A stretch of DNA of 64,000 nt, taken from Candidatus Cloacimonas acidaminovorans str. Evry. GTDB taxonomy: Bacteria; Cloacimonadota; Cloacimonadia; Cloacimonadales; Cloacimonadaceae. Each line of letters opens with the position of its first letter. Position 1 is the stretch's first letter. The stretch lies in assembly GCF_000146065.2 (NCBI RefSeq), contig NC_020449.1, positions 1,116,001-1,180,000 on the forward strand. The letters run 5' to 3'. The notes below the pieces were generated by a model. The model ran no database searches, was not told the origin of the DNA, and was given only the letters and a program-made list of their open reading frames with translations. The position numbers were made by a program, and so were the translations under genes. Shown piece after piece: positions 21,443 to 30,174 of this stretch.

Positions 21443-24400
21443 GTGGCAATAAACAAGCCCTGTTTCTTTAGTTTGCTCTTTTTCCTTGGAATTACTACAC
21501 TGTTTGCTCAGTCCCTGGTTATAGAACATAATCTTGAATTAGAACCTAATCGCTATAAATATCCTCTGGCAAATTCACCTATAATTAAGAACAGCGTTTC
21601 CGTTTGGGCTGATTCATTGCTATTAGTGGAAGGAACAGATTATTGGGTAAATCATCAAAAGGCAGAATTGATTTTGCTTACACAACCCGAAGTTCCTGTT
21701 CTAAAAGTGGAATATATTCTTGTGCCGGAATTTTTAACTGTTCCGTTACAACATTGGAAACCTCAGGAATATAGTGATACCTTGCTAACTTCTATTAAAA
21801 AGCGTAAAAATCCTATTCTGGCAGAAGATGCCCGTTTGGATATTCAAGGCACAAAAACATTTGCCATCACTTTTTCCGATGAATCTACTTTTGATTTGAA
21901 GCAATCTCTGTTTGTAAACATTTCCGGTGAGCTTGCCCACAATGTTTACATCAATGCCCAGCTTTCCGATAGCCAATCAAAACTTTCTCCTGAAGGTGAT
22001 TCCAAGGAATTGAGTTCCCTGGATAATGTTTTCATCCGTATTTATGGTCCTAAATATGAACTTGCAATGGGTGATTTGACGCTAAAATACACCGGGACAC
22101 GCTATATGGAATATTACAGCAAATTTGAAGGGCTAAATGCCTGGCTGAGGGGTAAACATTATGTCCAAACAGCTTTCTCTGCAGGAGGAGGTAAAAATGC
22201 CTCCGTAAAAATAACGATCATAGACGGAAAACAGGGTCCTTATTATTTAAGAGCTAATGACACCCAATCCAATTTTATTGTCGTTGCCGGTAGTGAAGAG
22301 ATTTTTGTGGATGGCAGTAAATGGGAAAGGGGAATTGATTACAGTATTGATTACAGCGAAGGCAGTGTAATGTTTAAACATCTTATTAGCTCTTCCAATA
22401 ATGTATTGGCACGATTTCAATATTCCGATGAATATTATCCTCAAAGCAGTTATCTCAATTCTTCTCAGTTACAGCTTGCAGAACATTTAACGCTGACACA
22501 TCATTTTATCTGGCAACAAGATGATAAGAAAAATCCCTTGCTCTATGAATTCAGTTCTGCCGATTTGGATTCCTTAAAATCTGCAGGGGATAATTTTGTT
22601 TGGGGTGAAGGTATTTATTTAGTTGAAGCGGGAACAGGTGATTATAAACTAATGCAGTTGTCCCAAATTGAATACTATGAATATGCTCCAGGTGATTCTC
22701 TTGCCTGTTATAATATTGTTTTCAGCTATGTTGGCAGTGGAAACGGTGATTATGAAGAATATTCTCCTGGGAAATATCGTTATTTAGGTTCAAAAATGGG
22801 TTCTTGGCTACCTCAAAAACTTTTGGTGCCCCCTGAAAAAAAGGGAAATCTGGATTTGGCTGTTGCTTATTCTAAAGATAATTTGAATGCTGGGGTTGAA
22901 GTTTTAGGCAGTGTAAATGATCGTAATACTTTTTCGGTAAAGGATGATGAGGATAATGATGCCGGTTTGCTTTATGCTTATTTGGAAGTTCCTTTTTCTC
23001 GTTATTCTTTCAGGTTGGAACACGAACAACGCAGTGAAAAAACCTATCTCTTTGGTAAATATCGCAATCCCGATGCAGAATATGATTTCGCAGCTATAGA
23101 AACAGCCGATTCTTTGGCACAGCAGGAAAGCAATATTCAAATAAGTCGTAAGCAAACAAATTGGAATGCATCTCTCCTTTTGCGCTACCGTAGGATTTAT
23201 GATTTATACACTTTACAAGCATTGCGTTTCACTTCTTCCTCTTCGGGAAAAGGGTTGCTGCCTGCCATAAATTTACATAGCACTCTTTCGGTACAGGATT
23301 ATGCTAATGACGATGTTAGGGATGGAACTTTGCAATATCATCAGGGAGATATTTCCTGGGCTTGGAAAATATTGCGCTTGCGTTTTGAGACACTATATAA
23401 CATTTTGGATACAAAAAATTATGGGAACAGCTATCTGAAAGCAAACCCCGGAATCACTATCGGAAATCCCTCATCCTTTCTTACCCAGCTTTCCTATACA
23501 ACAGATAAAACCAAACTCCAAGAAAATGATGCCTGGAACGAAATTTCCAGCTCTAATACATACGCCTTAAAACAAATGATTAACCTTGGTGAACAGCGTA
23601 TTGACCTGGATGTAACACATCGTGAAGTCAAACAGCCATTTTCCACTTCCAATCCCAAATCCAATTACGACCTGATTAATTTCCGTTCCAGCAATAGCTT
23701 TCTGAAAAATTCTATTGGCTTTTACAGTAACTATCAACTCAATCAAACCGAATTTTATCCCAAAATCCGTGAATTGCAATATGTGGGTTCCGGTTTGGGT
23801 TATTATGACAGCACCGGGGTAAGTGTTACGGATGGTGATTACGATTGGGTTTATATTACAAGCAGCACGGGAAGTTTATCCTCAGAAATAAATTGTCTGC
23901 TAAACCTTTACTGGAAACCGGGCAATGTTTCTTCCAGGGATTTTATGAAGCGCTTACAGAGCGATACTTCCATAAATTTGATTGAACAAAGTTCTCAACG
24001 CAATAATTGGAAAAGCTATTTCTTTTTACCCGGATCAGTATACAATGAAGAAACAACAATTTACGGCAGACAAAATATAGAAGAAGTTCTGTGGCTGGAT
24101 TTGATTCGTAATAAACTTACTGCCAATCTTCAGATTTCAATGGACCGAACTTTGGATAAAAGATATCAAACACCGGATAGAACTTTCAGTTTCTCCCAAG
24201 TCGCTCAATTTGATATTAAAGGGTTTAACGCTTATAATACCCGTCTACAATTCAGCAATGAGACCAATCGCGATACACATTATTTAAGCGAAACTGATAT
24301 TATAAGTGCCAGTGCTTTAGTTCAGCGTAATTTGAATCCGCAAAGCAATATTCAGGCAGAACTGAGCTGTAGTTCGGAATCCGGAGGAAAGCAAGATGGC

Positions 24401-24691
24401 AGTGAAAATTATCGTCTGTATTCTTTTGCCTTTTCTCCTTCCCTGAAAAGTGTATTTATGCAAAAATACCGCCTTTCTGCTTCTCTGGCAATAACTTATA
24501 ATCGCCTTTCGGGAAGTGAGTATTTTTCCTTTCTACCCCAAAAAAGAGCGGGCTGGATTCCCTCTGCAAATTTAAGCGGTGTTTATAGAATCAATACTTT
24601 TTGCCTTATTACCCTGGATTATCGTTTTTCGGATTATCCAAAACAATCAAGTTCGCATGAATTAAAACTGGAATTTAAGGCGGAAATATAA
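21443..24691 (+). CDS. Large exported beta-rich envelope protein of unknown function
   Basis: A 1082-aa protein with an N-terminal signal peptide (MAINKPCFFSLLFFLGITTL then FAQ). GTG 21443 is chosen because the signal peptide starts right after it. The body is rich in alternating aromatic/polar beta strands. A conserved-looking stretch (about residues 135-310) carries ITIIDGKQGPYYLR, a variable region, and GIDYSIDYSEGSVMFKH. This resembles a 'TRGEDYDYTIDYNTGEITFT' type sequence common in large FCB cell-surface proteins. The C-terminal half looks like an outer-membrane beta barrel ending in LEFKAEI. Function unknown. It is 4 bp after umuD and 3 bp before the permease gene. No sorting domain of the YPNPFNP type is present. 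Confidence 0.6.
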   Translation: MAINKPCFFSLLFFLGITTLFAQSLVIEHNLELEPNRYKYPLANSPIIKNSVSVWADSLLLVEGTDYWVNHQKAELILLTQPEVPVLKVEYILVPEFLTVPLQHWKPQEYSDTLLTSIKKRKNPILAEDARLDIQGTKTFAITFSDESTFDLKQSLFVNISGELAHNVYINAQLSDSQSKLSPEGDSKELSSLDNVFIRIYGPKYELAMGDLTLKYTGTRYMEYYSKFEGLNAWLRGKHYVQTAFSAGGGKNASVKITIIDGKQGPYYLRANDTQSNFIVVAGSEEIFVDGSKWERGIDYSIDYSEGSVMFKHLISSSNNVLARFQYSDEYYPQSSYLNSSQLQLAEHLTLTHHFIWQQDDKKNPLLYEFSSADLDSLKSAGDNFVWGEGIYLVEAGTGDYKLMQLSQIEYYEYAPGDSLACYNIVFSYVGSGNGDYEEYSPGKYRYLGSKMGSWLPQKLLVPPEKKGNLDLAVAYSKDNLNAGVEVLGSVNDRNTFSVKDDEDNDAGLLYAYLEVPFSRYSFRLEHEQRSEKTYLFGKYRNPDAEYDFAAIETADSLAQQESNIQISRKQTNWNASLLLRYRRIYDLYTLQALRFTSSSSGKGLLPAINLHSTLSVQDYANDDVRDGTLQYHQGDISWAWKILRLRFETLYNILDTKNYGNSYLKANPGITIGNPSSFLTQLSYTTDKTKLQENDAWNEISSSNTYALKQMINLGEQRIDLDVTHREVKQPFSTSNPKSNYDLINFRSSNSFLKNSIGFYSNYQLNQTEFYPKIRELQYVGSGLGYYDSTGVSVTDGDYDWVYITSSTGSLSSEINCLLNLYWKPGNVSSRDFMKRLQSDTSINLIEQSSQRNNWKSYFFLPGSVYNEETTIYGRQNIEEVLWLDLIRNKLTANLQISMDRTLDKRYQTPDRTFSFSQVAQFDIKGFNAYNTRLQFSNETNRDTHYLSETDIISASALVQRNLNPQSNIQAELSCSSESGGKQDGSENYRLYSFAFSPSLKSVFMQKYRLSASLAITYNRLSGSEYFSFLPQKRAGWIPSANLSGVYRINTFCLITLDYRFSDYPKQSSSHELKLEFKAEI

Positions 24692-24694
24692 GTT

Positions 24695-25468
24695 ATGCAA
24701 AGTATTATTTTAAGTCCCCTGGATTATATTATCGTCCTGCCTTTTATTTTTCTTGCCGGTTTTATTGATTCCATAGCTGGAGGTGGAGGTTTAATTTCTT
24801 TGCCTGCTTATTGGAGTGTCGGAATACCACCTCATTTAGCTTTAGGCACTAATAAATTTTCTTCCTGTTGCGGAACTCTTTTTTCCACTGCCAATTATTT
24901 CAAAGCTAAAATGATTGATATTCCTGTTGCCTTAGTAAGTGCCGGAATGGCTATAATTGGCTCTTGGCTTGGTGCTTCAACGGCATTAAGGGTTTCCTCA
25001 CAAGTACTCAATTATTTATTGATTATCCTGATTCCTGCAGTAGCTATTTTTTCTTTGTTGAACAGAAATCTGGGGATGCAAAGCAAAGCAGAGTTTCTGG
25101 CAAAAAGATTGCGTATGCTGTTGGGAGGAATAGCGGGACTGGGAATTGGCTTTTATGATGGATTCTTCGGTCCTGGAACAGGAACTTTTCTGATTTTAAT
25201 TTATACTTCCCTTTTACACTATGATTTTGTAACCGCTAATGGTAATACCAAAGTTGTAAATTTGGCTTCCAATCTATCTGCATTGATTACATTTGCCTTT
25301 GCTTCCAATATTTATTACCCGCTTGCTGTTCCGGGTGCCTTATGTGGAATAGCAGGAAATATTCTGGGTTCTAAACTGGTTATTTTAAGAGGCAATAAAC
25401 TAATCAGAAATGTTTTTATTCTCGCTTTACTGTTACTTTTTGCCCGAGTAATTTATAATCTTGTGTAA
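24695..25468 (+). CDS. TSUP-family (TauE/SafE) membrane permease
   Basis: A 257-aa polytopic protein of the sulfite-exporter/TauE/SafE family. The signature AGFIDSIAGGGGLISLPA lies near residue 20, followed by PPHLALGTNKFSSCCGT. A second half-repeat has GFYDGFFGPGTGTF near 155 and NGNTKVVNLASN. About eight hydrophobic helices are visible. Members move sulfite, organosulfonates or other small anions, often by an unknown mechanism; the substrate here cannot be given. It follows the 1082-aa envelope protein by 3 bp and is probably cotranscribed. Confidence 0.88.
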   Translation: MQSIILSPLDYIIVLPFIFLAGFIDSIAGGGGLISLPAYWSVGIPPHLALGTNKFSSCCGTLFSTANYFKAKMIDIPVALVSAGMAIIGSWLGASTALRVSSQVLNYLLIILIPAVAIFSLLNRNLGMQSKAEFLAKRLRMLLGGIAGLGIGFYDGFFGPGTGTFLILIYTSLLHYDFVTANGNTKVVNLASNLSALITFAFASNIYYPLAVPGALCGIAGNILGSKLVILRGNKLIRNVFILALLLLFARVIYNLV

Positions 25469-25502
25469 CAAAATGAACAATGTCCCTGTTGTTCATTTAT
25501 AA

Positions 25503-25573
25503 GTTAGGAGTCGTCATTGCCTTCAAGAATTTTACATATCCCTCAAAGTTATTTAACAATAAGGACTCGTGAC
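25503..25573. repeat. 70-bp GAGTC terminal-inverted-repeat element, copy 2
   Basis: Reverse orientation relative to copies 1 and 3. Ends are GTTAGGAGTCGTCATTGCC and AATAAGGACTCGTGAC, which are imperfect complements, with an AT-rich centre. It is 71 bp long. Confidence 0.75.
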
Positions 25574-25617
25574 TTAATTTGGTTGAAGAGGACTACAACC
25601 TTCCGGAAACAATTATC

Positions 25618-25646
25618 TTGACTTTTTGGCACATTCAATTTTTTTG
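25618..25646 (+). promoter_or_regulatory. Possible promoter of the second TPR lipoprotein gene
   Basis: TTGACT at 25618-25623, then a T-run ending in TTTTTTTG at 25639-25646, about 35 nt before the start codon. Weak by itself. Confidence 0.33.
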
Positions 25647-25679
25647 TGCAAAAAGAAATAAATCCGAGGAGAAAAGTGG

Positions 25680-26765
25680 ATGAAAAAGCAAATAATCATC
25701 GTCTGCCTAATGCTTATAGTGCTAACTGCCTGTTCTACCGCTCGTCAAAAACTTAGTCCCCAGGGAAATGTTAATCTGAAAACTGCCGATGTATATTATT
25801 CCCAACAAGATGTGGAACAAGCAGAAATATACTATTTGAAAGTCCTTGAAGATAATCCGGATCATGCTATTGCCTTAAGACGCTTGGGTGATATCAGTTT
25901 GTTTAAAGCGGAAAATTTTACAGCCCGGGAAGTTGAATTTTACGAAGATGCCTACCATTATTATGCCAAAGCAATTAGCGTTACTGAACAATTTCCCAAT
26001 CTTACGGATCAGGATCGTATTGACCTGAGAGATATGAAAAAAAGGAAAGAAAGAGCTTGGACCAGGATTTTCCTGGCTGCAGGCAAAGAAAAAGAAGCAG
26101 GAAACACGCAACGCGCTATGGAAATTTATGAGCTAGCACATAAACTGGAACCGGAACGTCCTGAACCAATGATCCAGCTTAAAAATATCTATCTGGTTGA
26201 TCTTAAAGATGATGTTAAAGCCGAACAAATCCTTCAGCAATTGTTACAGAAAGATCCTGATAAACTGGAATATTTAATGGAAATGGGAACCTTCTATTAC
26301 AATAAGGGTAACTATGCTGAAGCCGTAAAATACTTTGAAAAAGCAAGACCTCAAATTCCTACAAATATTGATAATTTGATGAATATCTCTGCTTGCTACT
26401 ATGAACTGAAGGATTATGAAAAAGCTATGTCCGCCACTAAAACTGCTTTGGAAATAGAACCAAATAATGTTGATCTTTTAGATAATGCCCGTTCTATTGC
26501 TGCTCAACTTAATGATATAGATCAAGCAATATTCTATCTTAAAAAGTTATTGGATATCCGTCCGAATGAGGATGATTTCAGTTTGCTTGCCACCTATCTT
26601 TACAATAAACAAAATTGGCAGGAACTGATTAAATATGCCGAACAGTGGTATAATTGGGATAAATCCAATAAAATAGCCGTTGAATATATTATCTGGGCTG
26701 CTCAACAAACCGGAAACAAACAATTGGAAACCAAATATACTGCCATCAAAAAAACTATGCCTTAA
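25680..26765 (+). CDS. TPR-repeat lipoprotein (second)
   Basis: A 361-aa predicted lipoprotein. The signal peptide MKKQIIIVCLMLIVLTAC ends in a VLTAC lipobox. TPR-type helices follow with repeated A-x-x-Y...A-L-x-L-x-P phrases (QAEIYYLKVLEDNPDHA, DAYHYYAKAISV, AMEIYELAHKLEPERPE, YAEAVKYFEKARP, YEKAMSATKTALEIEPNN). GAGGAG lies 7-9 nt before ATG. A leading asset for protein-protein scaffolding in the envelope; it resembles the lipoprotein at 19751 in plan, though similarity beyond the TPR pattern is unclear. The promoter region is separated from the permease gene by the copy-2 repeat. Confidence 0.83.
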   Translation: MKKQIIIVCLMLIVLTACSTARQKLSPQGNVNLKTADVYYSQQDVEQAEIYYLKVLEDNPDHAIALRRLGDISLFKAENFTAREVEFYEDAYHYYAKAISVTEQFPNLTDQDRIDLRDMKKRKERAWTRIFLAAGKEKEAGNTQRAMEIYELAHKLEPERPEPMIQLKNIYLVDLKDDVKAEQILQQLLQKDPDKLEYLMEMGTFYYNKGNYAEAVKYFEKARPQIPTNIDNLMNISACYYELKDYEKAMSATKTALEIEPNNVDLLDNARSIAAQLNDIDQAIFYLKKLLDIRPNEDDFSLLATYLYNKQNWQELIKYAEQWYNWDKSNKIAVEYIIWAAQQTGNKQLETKYTAIKKTMP

Positions 26766-26798
26766 TTGTTTTGGGTTGGTTGAAAATGTAGGAATGGT

Positions 26799-26818
26799 CG
26801 GAGGACGCCGTTCCTCCG
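26799..26818. repeat. GGAGGA/TCCTCC palindrome
   Basis: CGGAGGACGCCGTTCCTCCG is a near-perfect hairpin (CGGAGGA / TTCCTCCG) about 35 bp after the TPR lipoprotein stop. The same module occurs in the 112-bp array and at 40001, 58574 and 61308. Confidence 0.78.
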
Positions 26819-26881
26819 TAAGAAGTTTTTAAGATATAGATCAGCGATATCTATATAATCTGCGTGAAAGATTTTTGTGCT

Positions 26882-26951
26882 GTCACGAGTCATAAGCGCT
26901 GTATAATTTATTTCAGGGGTTACAATTATTAAGGCGCTAATGACTCCTAAC
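26882..26951. repeat. 70-bp GAGTC terminal-inverted-repeat element, copy 3
   Basis: The clearest copy. The left end GTCACGAGTCATAAGCGCT and the right end GGCGCTAATGACTCCTAAC are complementary at about 17 of 19 positions, around an AT-rich centre. It is preceded by CTATATAATCTGCGTGAAAG, as copy 1 is preceded by a similar tract. Confidence 0.8.
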
Positions 26952-27001
26952 TAAAATAGCAAATGACTTCGGACAAAATATGAGCCAAAGGAATTTATTT
27001 A

Positions 27002-27922
27002 ATGTCCAACCAAAATAAGGCATATTTGTTTGCCGGGGCTTCTATTCTTGCCTGGTCAACAATCAGCACAGCATTTAAATTGGCTTTAAATTATTTAACC
27101 CCTGTGGGATTGTTATTTTTTGCTTCTTTAACGGCTTTTCTTTTTCTGGGAATTGTTAACGCAGTTAGTAACCCTTCTCTCTTTAAGACGAAGGAGTTGT
27201 TTAAAACAGTAGGCAGGAATCTGAAAATTTCTTTGATGCGGGGATTGCTTAATCCTTTTATCTATTATTTAATGCTTTTTGAGGCATATTCCCGTTTGCG
27301 AGCTCAAGAAGCGCAAGCGTTAAATTACACTTGGGCAATTGTATTAGCTTTATTCAGTATTTGGCTGTTGAAAGAAAAATTTCGGATTATTGATTTTGTT
27401 TCTTTGCTCATCAGTTTTTTCGGGGTTTGGGTTATTTCTACAAAAGGGCAGATTACTTCCTTACAGTTTGATGATGCCTTAGGTTCATTTTTAGCCGTTT
27501 CAACTTCTATTATTTGGGCATTTTACTGGATTTTAAATATTAAGGATAAAAGACCTGCTCTTACGAAGCTCAATTACAATTTTTTTCTCGGCTTTTTGTT
27601 TATAGCTCTTTTTGCTCTTTTTACGCATAAATCTCTTTTTACGCCCCAAGCAATTTACGGTTACGGCATTCTGGGAGGTATTTATGTAGGCATTTTTGAG
27701 ATGGGTTTAACTTTTCTGCTTTGGAATAAAGCCCTTGAATTGACCGATAATACGGCTGTTATTTCTAATCTGATTTTCTTTACTCCTTTTTTATCGCTAC
27801 TTTTTATCAGTTCCGTATTAAAAGAAAGTATCCACTATGCTACTTTTATCGGACTTTTGTTAATTGTCTTCAGCAACCTGTTACAGAAAGGTTTACCGGC
27901 TATATTAAAGCGGAATGAATAA
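27002..27922 (+). CDS. DMT-superfamily transporter, EamA type
   Basis: A 306-aa membrane protein with two EamA halves and about ten TM helices (N-terminal AYLFAGASILAWSTISTAFK; second half from about 150, FLAVSTSIIWAFYWILN, ending LGFLHK-free polar tail). It is one of the drug/metabolite transporters that export amino acids, purines or metabolites; the substrate cannot be predicted. Its stop lies 18 bp inside the 3' end of dinB, a convergent overlap. There is no convincing Shine-Dalgarno before ATG 27002. Confidence 0.82.
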   Translation: MSNQNKAYLFAGASILAWSTISTAFKLALNYLTPVGLLFFASLTAFLFLGIVNAVSNPSLFKTKELFKTVGRNLKISLMRGLLNPFIYYLMLFEAYSRLRAQEAQALNYTWAIVLALFSIWLLKEKFRIIDFVSLLISFFGVWVISTKGQITSLQFDDALGSFLAVSTSIIWAFYWILNIKDKRPALTKLNYNFFLGFLFIALFALFTHKSLFTPQAIYGYGILGGIYVGIFEMGLTFLLWNKALELTDNTAVISNLIFFTPFLSLLFISSVLKESIHYATFIGLLLIVFSNLLQKGLPAILKRNE

Positions 27923-28966
27923 TTGTTCATCCGTATTAGTATTGTCCAGTTTGCCAATAGCCAAACCAAGGAGACGGACTTTCCGGGAACTATCCCAATT
28001 GGCAATTAAGAGCTGTTCGCCGTAAGCAAATAATTCATCAGCTTTATTGATATAAGAAGGTGTATTAGAACTGCGGGTAATCAGTTCAAAGTTATCGTAT
28101 TTTATTTTCAGGGTTATGTTATTTCCTCTAATGCCTTTTTGTCTCAGACGGTTGGACAAGCGTTCTGCAAGCTGTTGTAAAATAATTAAAAGGTAATCCA
28201 AATTATCAATATCCTCATAAAAAGTTGTTTCACAGCTTAAAGATTTCGGTTCAAATTCGGTTATCACTTCGCGTTTATCAATACCCCGAACAACATAATA
28301 ATAGAAATGACCAGCTTTCCCTAATAATCTTATCAAGTCCTTCAGTTCGTATTTATAGAGGTCAGCTCCATTATTTATCCCCTTTTTCTTTAGCTTGGCA
28401 GAAGTAACTTTGCCGATACCGTAAAATTTTTCAATGGGTAGAGCAAAAAGAATTTCGCTTGCCTTTTCCGGCGGAATATAAGTTAAACCATCCGGTTTAT
28501 TCAAATCACTGCCGATTTTAGCGAGGAATTTATTATAAGAAACTCCGGCAGAACAAGTTAGTCCCGTTTTTTCCAAAATCTCCGCTTTAATTAATTTGGC
28601 TATTTTAACGGCATCATCTTCGCCCAATTTGTTTTCGGTAACATCCAAATATGCCTCATCCAGAGAAAGCGGTTCTACCAAATCAGTCCATTGATAAAAA
28701 ATTTCCCTTATCTGATGGGAGACCTTTTTATATAAATTAAAGTGAGGGTGAATAAAAATTGCCTCAGGACACAAATTCCATGCCTGGTAACTGCTCATTC
28801 CACTATGAACTCCGAATTTACGGGCTTCATAAGAACAGGTGGAAACAACACCTCTGCTGTTTGGAGGTCCTCCAACGATTACACATTTGCCTTTCAGACG
28901 GGGATTTTCCCTAATTTCTATTGCCGCAAAAAAGGCATCCATATCAATATGAATAATCTTCTTCAT
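27905..28966 (-). CDS. dinB: DNA polymerase IV (Y-family translesion polymerase)
   Basis: A 353-aa translesion polymerase. The palm begins with HIDMDAFFAAIEIRENP (metal-binding Asp8). CSYEARKFGVHSGMSS is the typical DinB block. SLDEAYLDVTEN supplies the catalytic acidic pair. A thumb/HhH region (FYGIGKVTSAKLKKKGINN) and a little-finger domain (from about 240, SCETTFYEDI) follow. It has no C-terminal beta-clamp motif that I can identify confidently, though QLFIPL at the C-terminus fits the clamp-binding pattern well. It may be the polymerase partner for the orphan UmuD, but UmuD normally works with UmuC. Confidence 0.95.
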   Translation of the reverse strand: MKKIIHIDMDAFFAAIEIRENPRLKGKCVIVGGPPNSRGVVSTCSYEARKFGVHSGMSSYQAWNLCPEAIFIHPHFNLYKKVSHQIREIFYQWTDLVEPLSLDEAYLDVTENKLGEDDAVKIAKLIKAEILEKTGLTCSAGVSYNKFLAKIGSDLNKPDGLTYIPPEKASEILFALPIEKFYGIGKVTSAKLKKKGINNGADLYKYELKDLIRLLGKAGHFYYYVVRGIDKREVITEFEPKSLSCETTFYEDIDNLDYLLIILQQLAERLSNRLRQKGIRGNNITLKIKYDNFELITRSSNTPSYINKADELFAYGEQLLIANWDSSRKVRLLGLAIGKLDNTNTDEQLFIPL

Positions 28967-29083
28967 AACTCTTTGGGAAAGAATGGGGTGGCAAATTTCC
29001 TTTTGCTACAAGTAACGAAATTAGATAAAAGCAATTTATACTTCGTCTTTTGCCGAATCTAAATTCGGTGAATAAAAGGGTTT

Positions 29084-29632
29084 TTACATAAAACGGACAA
29101 TTGTTTCCAGTGGCTTTCTATCTTTACTTTTGGCAAAACCGCTAACCGCTTTGGAATATAATCCTTTTTTCTCTGCAGGATATCCCAAAGGTGCCATAGC
29201 TACAATTTTCCACTGAGCGGGAAGTTTTAAATAACTCTTCAGTTTCTTTTCGGAAAAAGCAGCCAGCCAACAACTTTCAATGCCATAGTTGCGGGCATAC
29301 AATAGCATTTGATGAAAGGAAATAGCCGTATCTACCAAATAATAATCTTGTCCGTTAATTTTTATATTATCCTTCAAATCGGCACAGGCAATAATTAAAC
29401 AGGGCGCATTATGAATGAAAAAATTGGAAAGCCCTATCAATCCGCAGTTTAATGCCAACTTCCGAATTTTGGCATTTTCCGTAAAAACCAGATAACGCCA
29501 GGGCTGACGATTTTGAGTTGAAGGAGCGCATCTTCCCGCTTCCAGAATTTGGTTTATAATATCTATAGGAATAGGGTCGGGTAAAAAATCCCGTACACTA
29601 TGTCTTCCGAAAATCAATTCTTGGGCATCCAT
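29084..29632 (-). CDS. Nitroreductase-family flavoprotein
   Basis: A 182-aa FMN-dependent nitroreductase-fold protein. FMN and dimer motifs are GRHSVRDFLPDPIP, GRCAPSTQNRQPWRYLV, the LYARNYGIESCWLAAF region, and MAPLGYPAEKK. The physiological reaction is unknown; this clade is often linked to flavin or NAD(P)H-dependent reductions of quinones, enones or halogens. It starts inside the 3' end of the preceding MocA-like gene (19-bp overlap), which argues for coupled expression and a shared pathway. Confidence 0.82.
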   Translation of the reverse strand: MDAQELIFGRHSVRDFLPDPIPIDIINQILEAGRCAPSTQNRQPWRYLVFTENAKIRKLALNCGLIGLSNFFIHNAPCLIIACADLKDNIKINGQDYYLVDTAISFHQMLLYARNYGIESCWLAAFSEKKLKSYLKLPAQWKIVAMAPLGYPAEKKGLYSKAVSGFAKSKDRKPLETIVRFM

Positions 29633-30138
29633 AACTCCAAATCCTCTTTTGTATTTATGTTTTTTAAGATACCATCATCCTCAACCGATACATCAAATAT
29701 CGGTAAACCGCAGTTCTGAATAATATATTTCAAACCCTGTTTTTTATCGTCCTGTTCCAAGTTTAACAAAAAAGGTAGCAAAACAGGGTGTCCGCTTTTA
29801 TTTTGATAAACGGGGCGAATAATAGCATCCGGATTTTGTTTATGGCATTTAATAAGTTCCTGAACCGTTTTTGCCTGCACAAAAGGAAAATCTACCGGAA
29901 AAATAAGGAAACCGCTATTTTTCTGTTTATTTTTCAATTCCTTAACAGCCAAGCGTAAAGTAGAAAGCATATCGGCAGTATTTTCATATCTTGCAGTAAA
30001 AATATCATCCACATCTGCCTGGGATAAGGTCTCCTTAATCTTTTCCAGAAAGCTTTGACCTTGAATTTTCACTTCGGCTTTAGGCAAACCAAATCGGTTC
30101 CCTTTACCCGAAGCAAGAATGATAGCTGTCACCTTCAT
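29614..30138 (-). CDS. MocA/MobA-like nucleotidyltransferase
   Basis: A 174-aa NTP-transferase of the molybdopterin cytidylyl/guanylyltransferase family. The nucleotide-binding N-terminus is ILASGKGNRFGLPKAEV. The Mg-binding aspartate is in PVDFPFV, and GHPVLLP matches the conserved 'GHPVL' block of MocA-type enzymes. Known members transfer CMP or GMP to molybdopterin, and others are uncharacterised sugar- or cofactor-nucleotidyltransferases. Its neighbour is a nitroreductase and, 36 bp upstream, a PLP enzyme, so a selenium- or molybdenum-hydroxylase-related role is only a guess. Confidence 0.78.
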   Translation of the reverse strand: MKVTAIILASGKGNRFGLPKAEVKIQGQSFLEKIKETLSQADVDDIFTARYENTADMLSTLRLAVKELKNKQKNSGFLIFPVDFPFVQAKTVQELIKCHKQNPDAIIRPVYQNKSGHPVLLPFLLNLEQDDKKQGLKYIIQNCGLPIFDVSVEDDGILKNINTKEDLELWMPKN

Positions 30139-30174
30139 AAAATTCTCTCAGCCCTAATCTCTATGTCCTCAGCT

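Noticed and set aside
29053-29068. Palindrome CCGAATCTAAATTCGG beyond the nitroreductase gene as a terminator
   Set aside because: Stem is only 6 bp and lacks a T-run on the minus strand.
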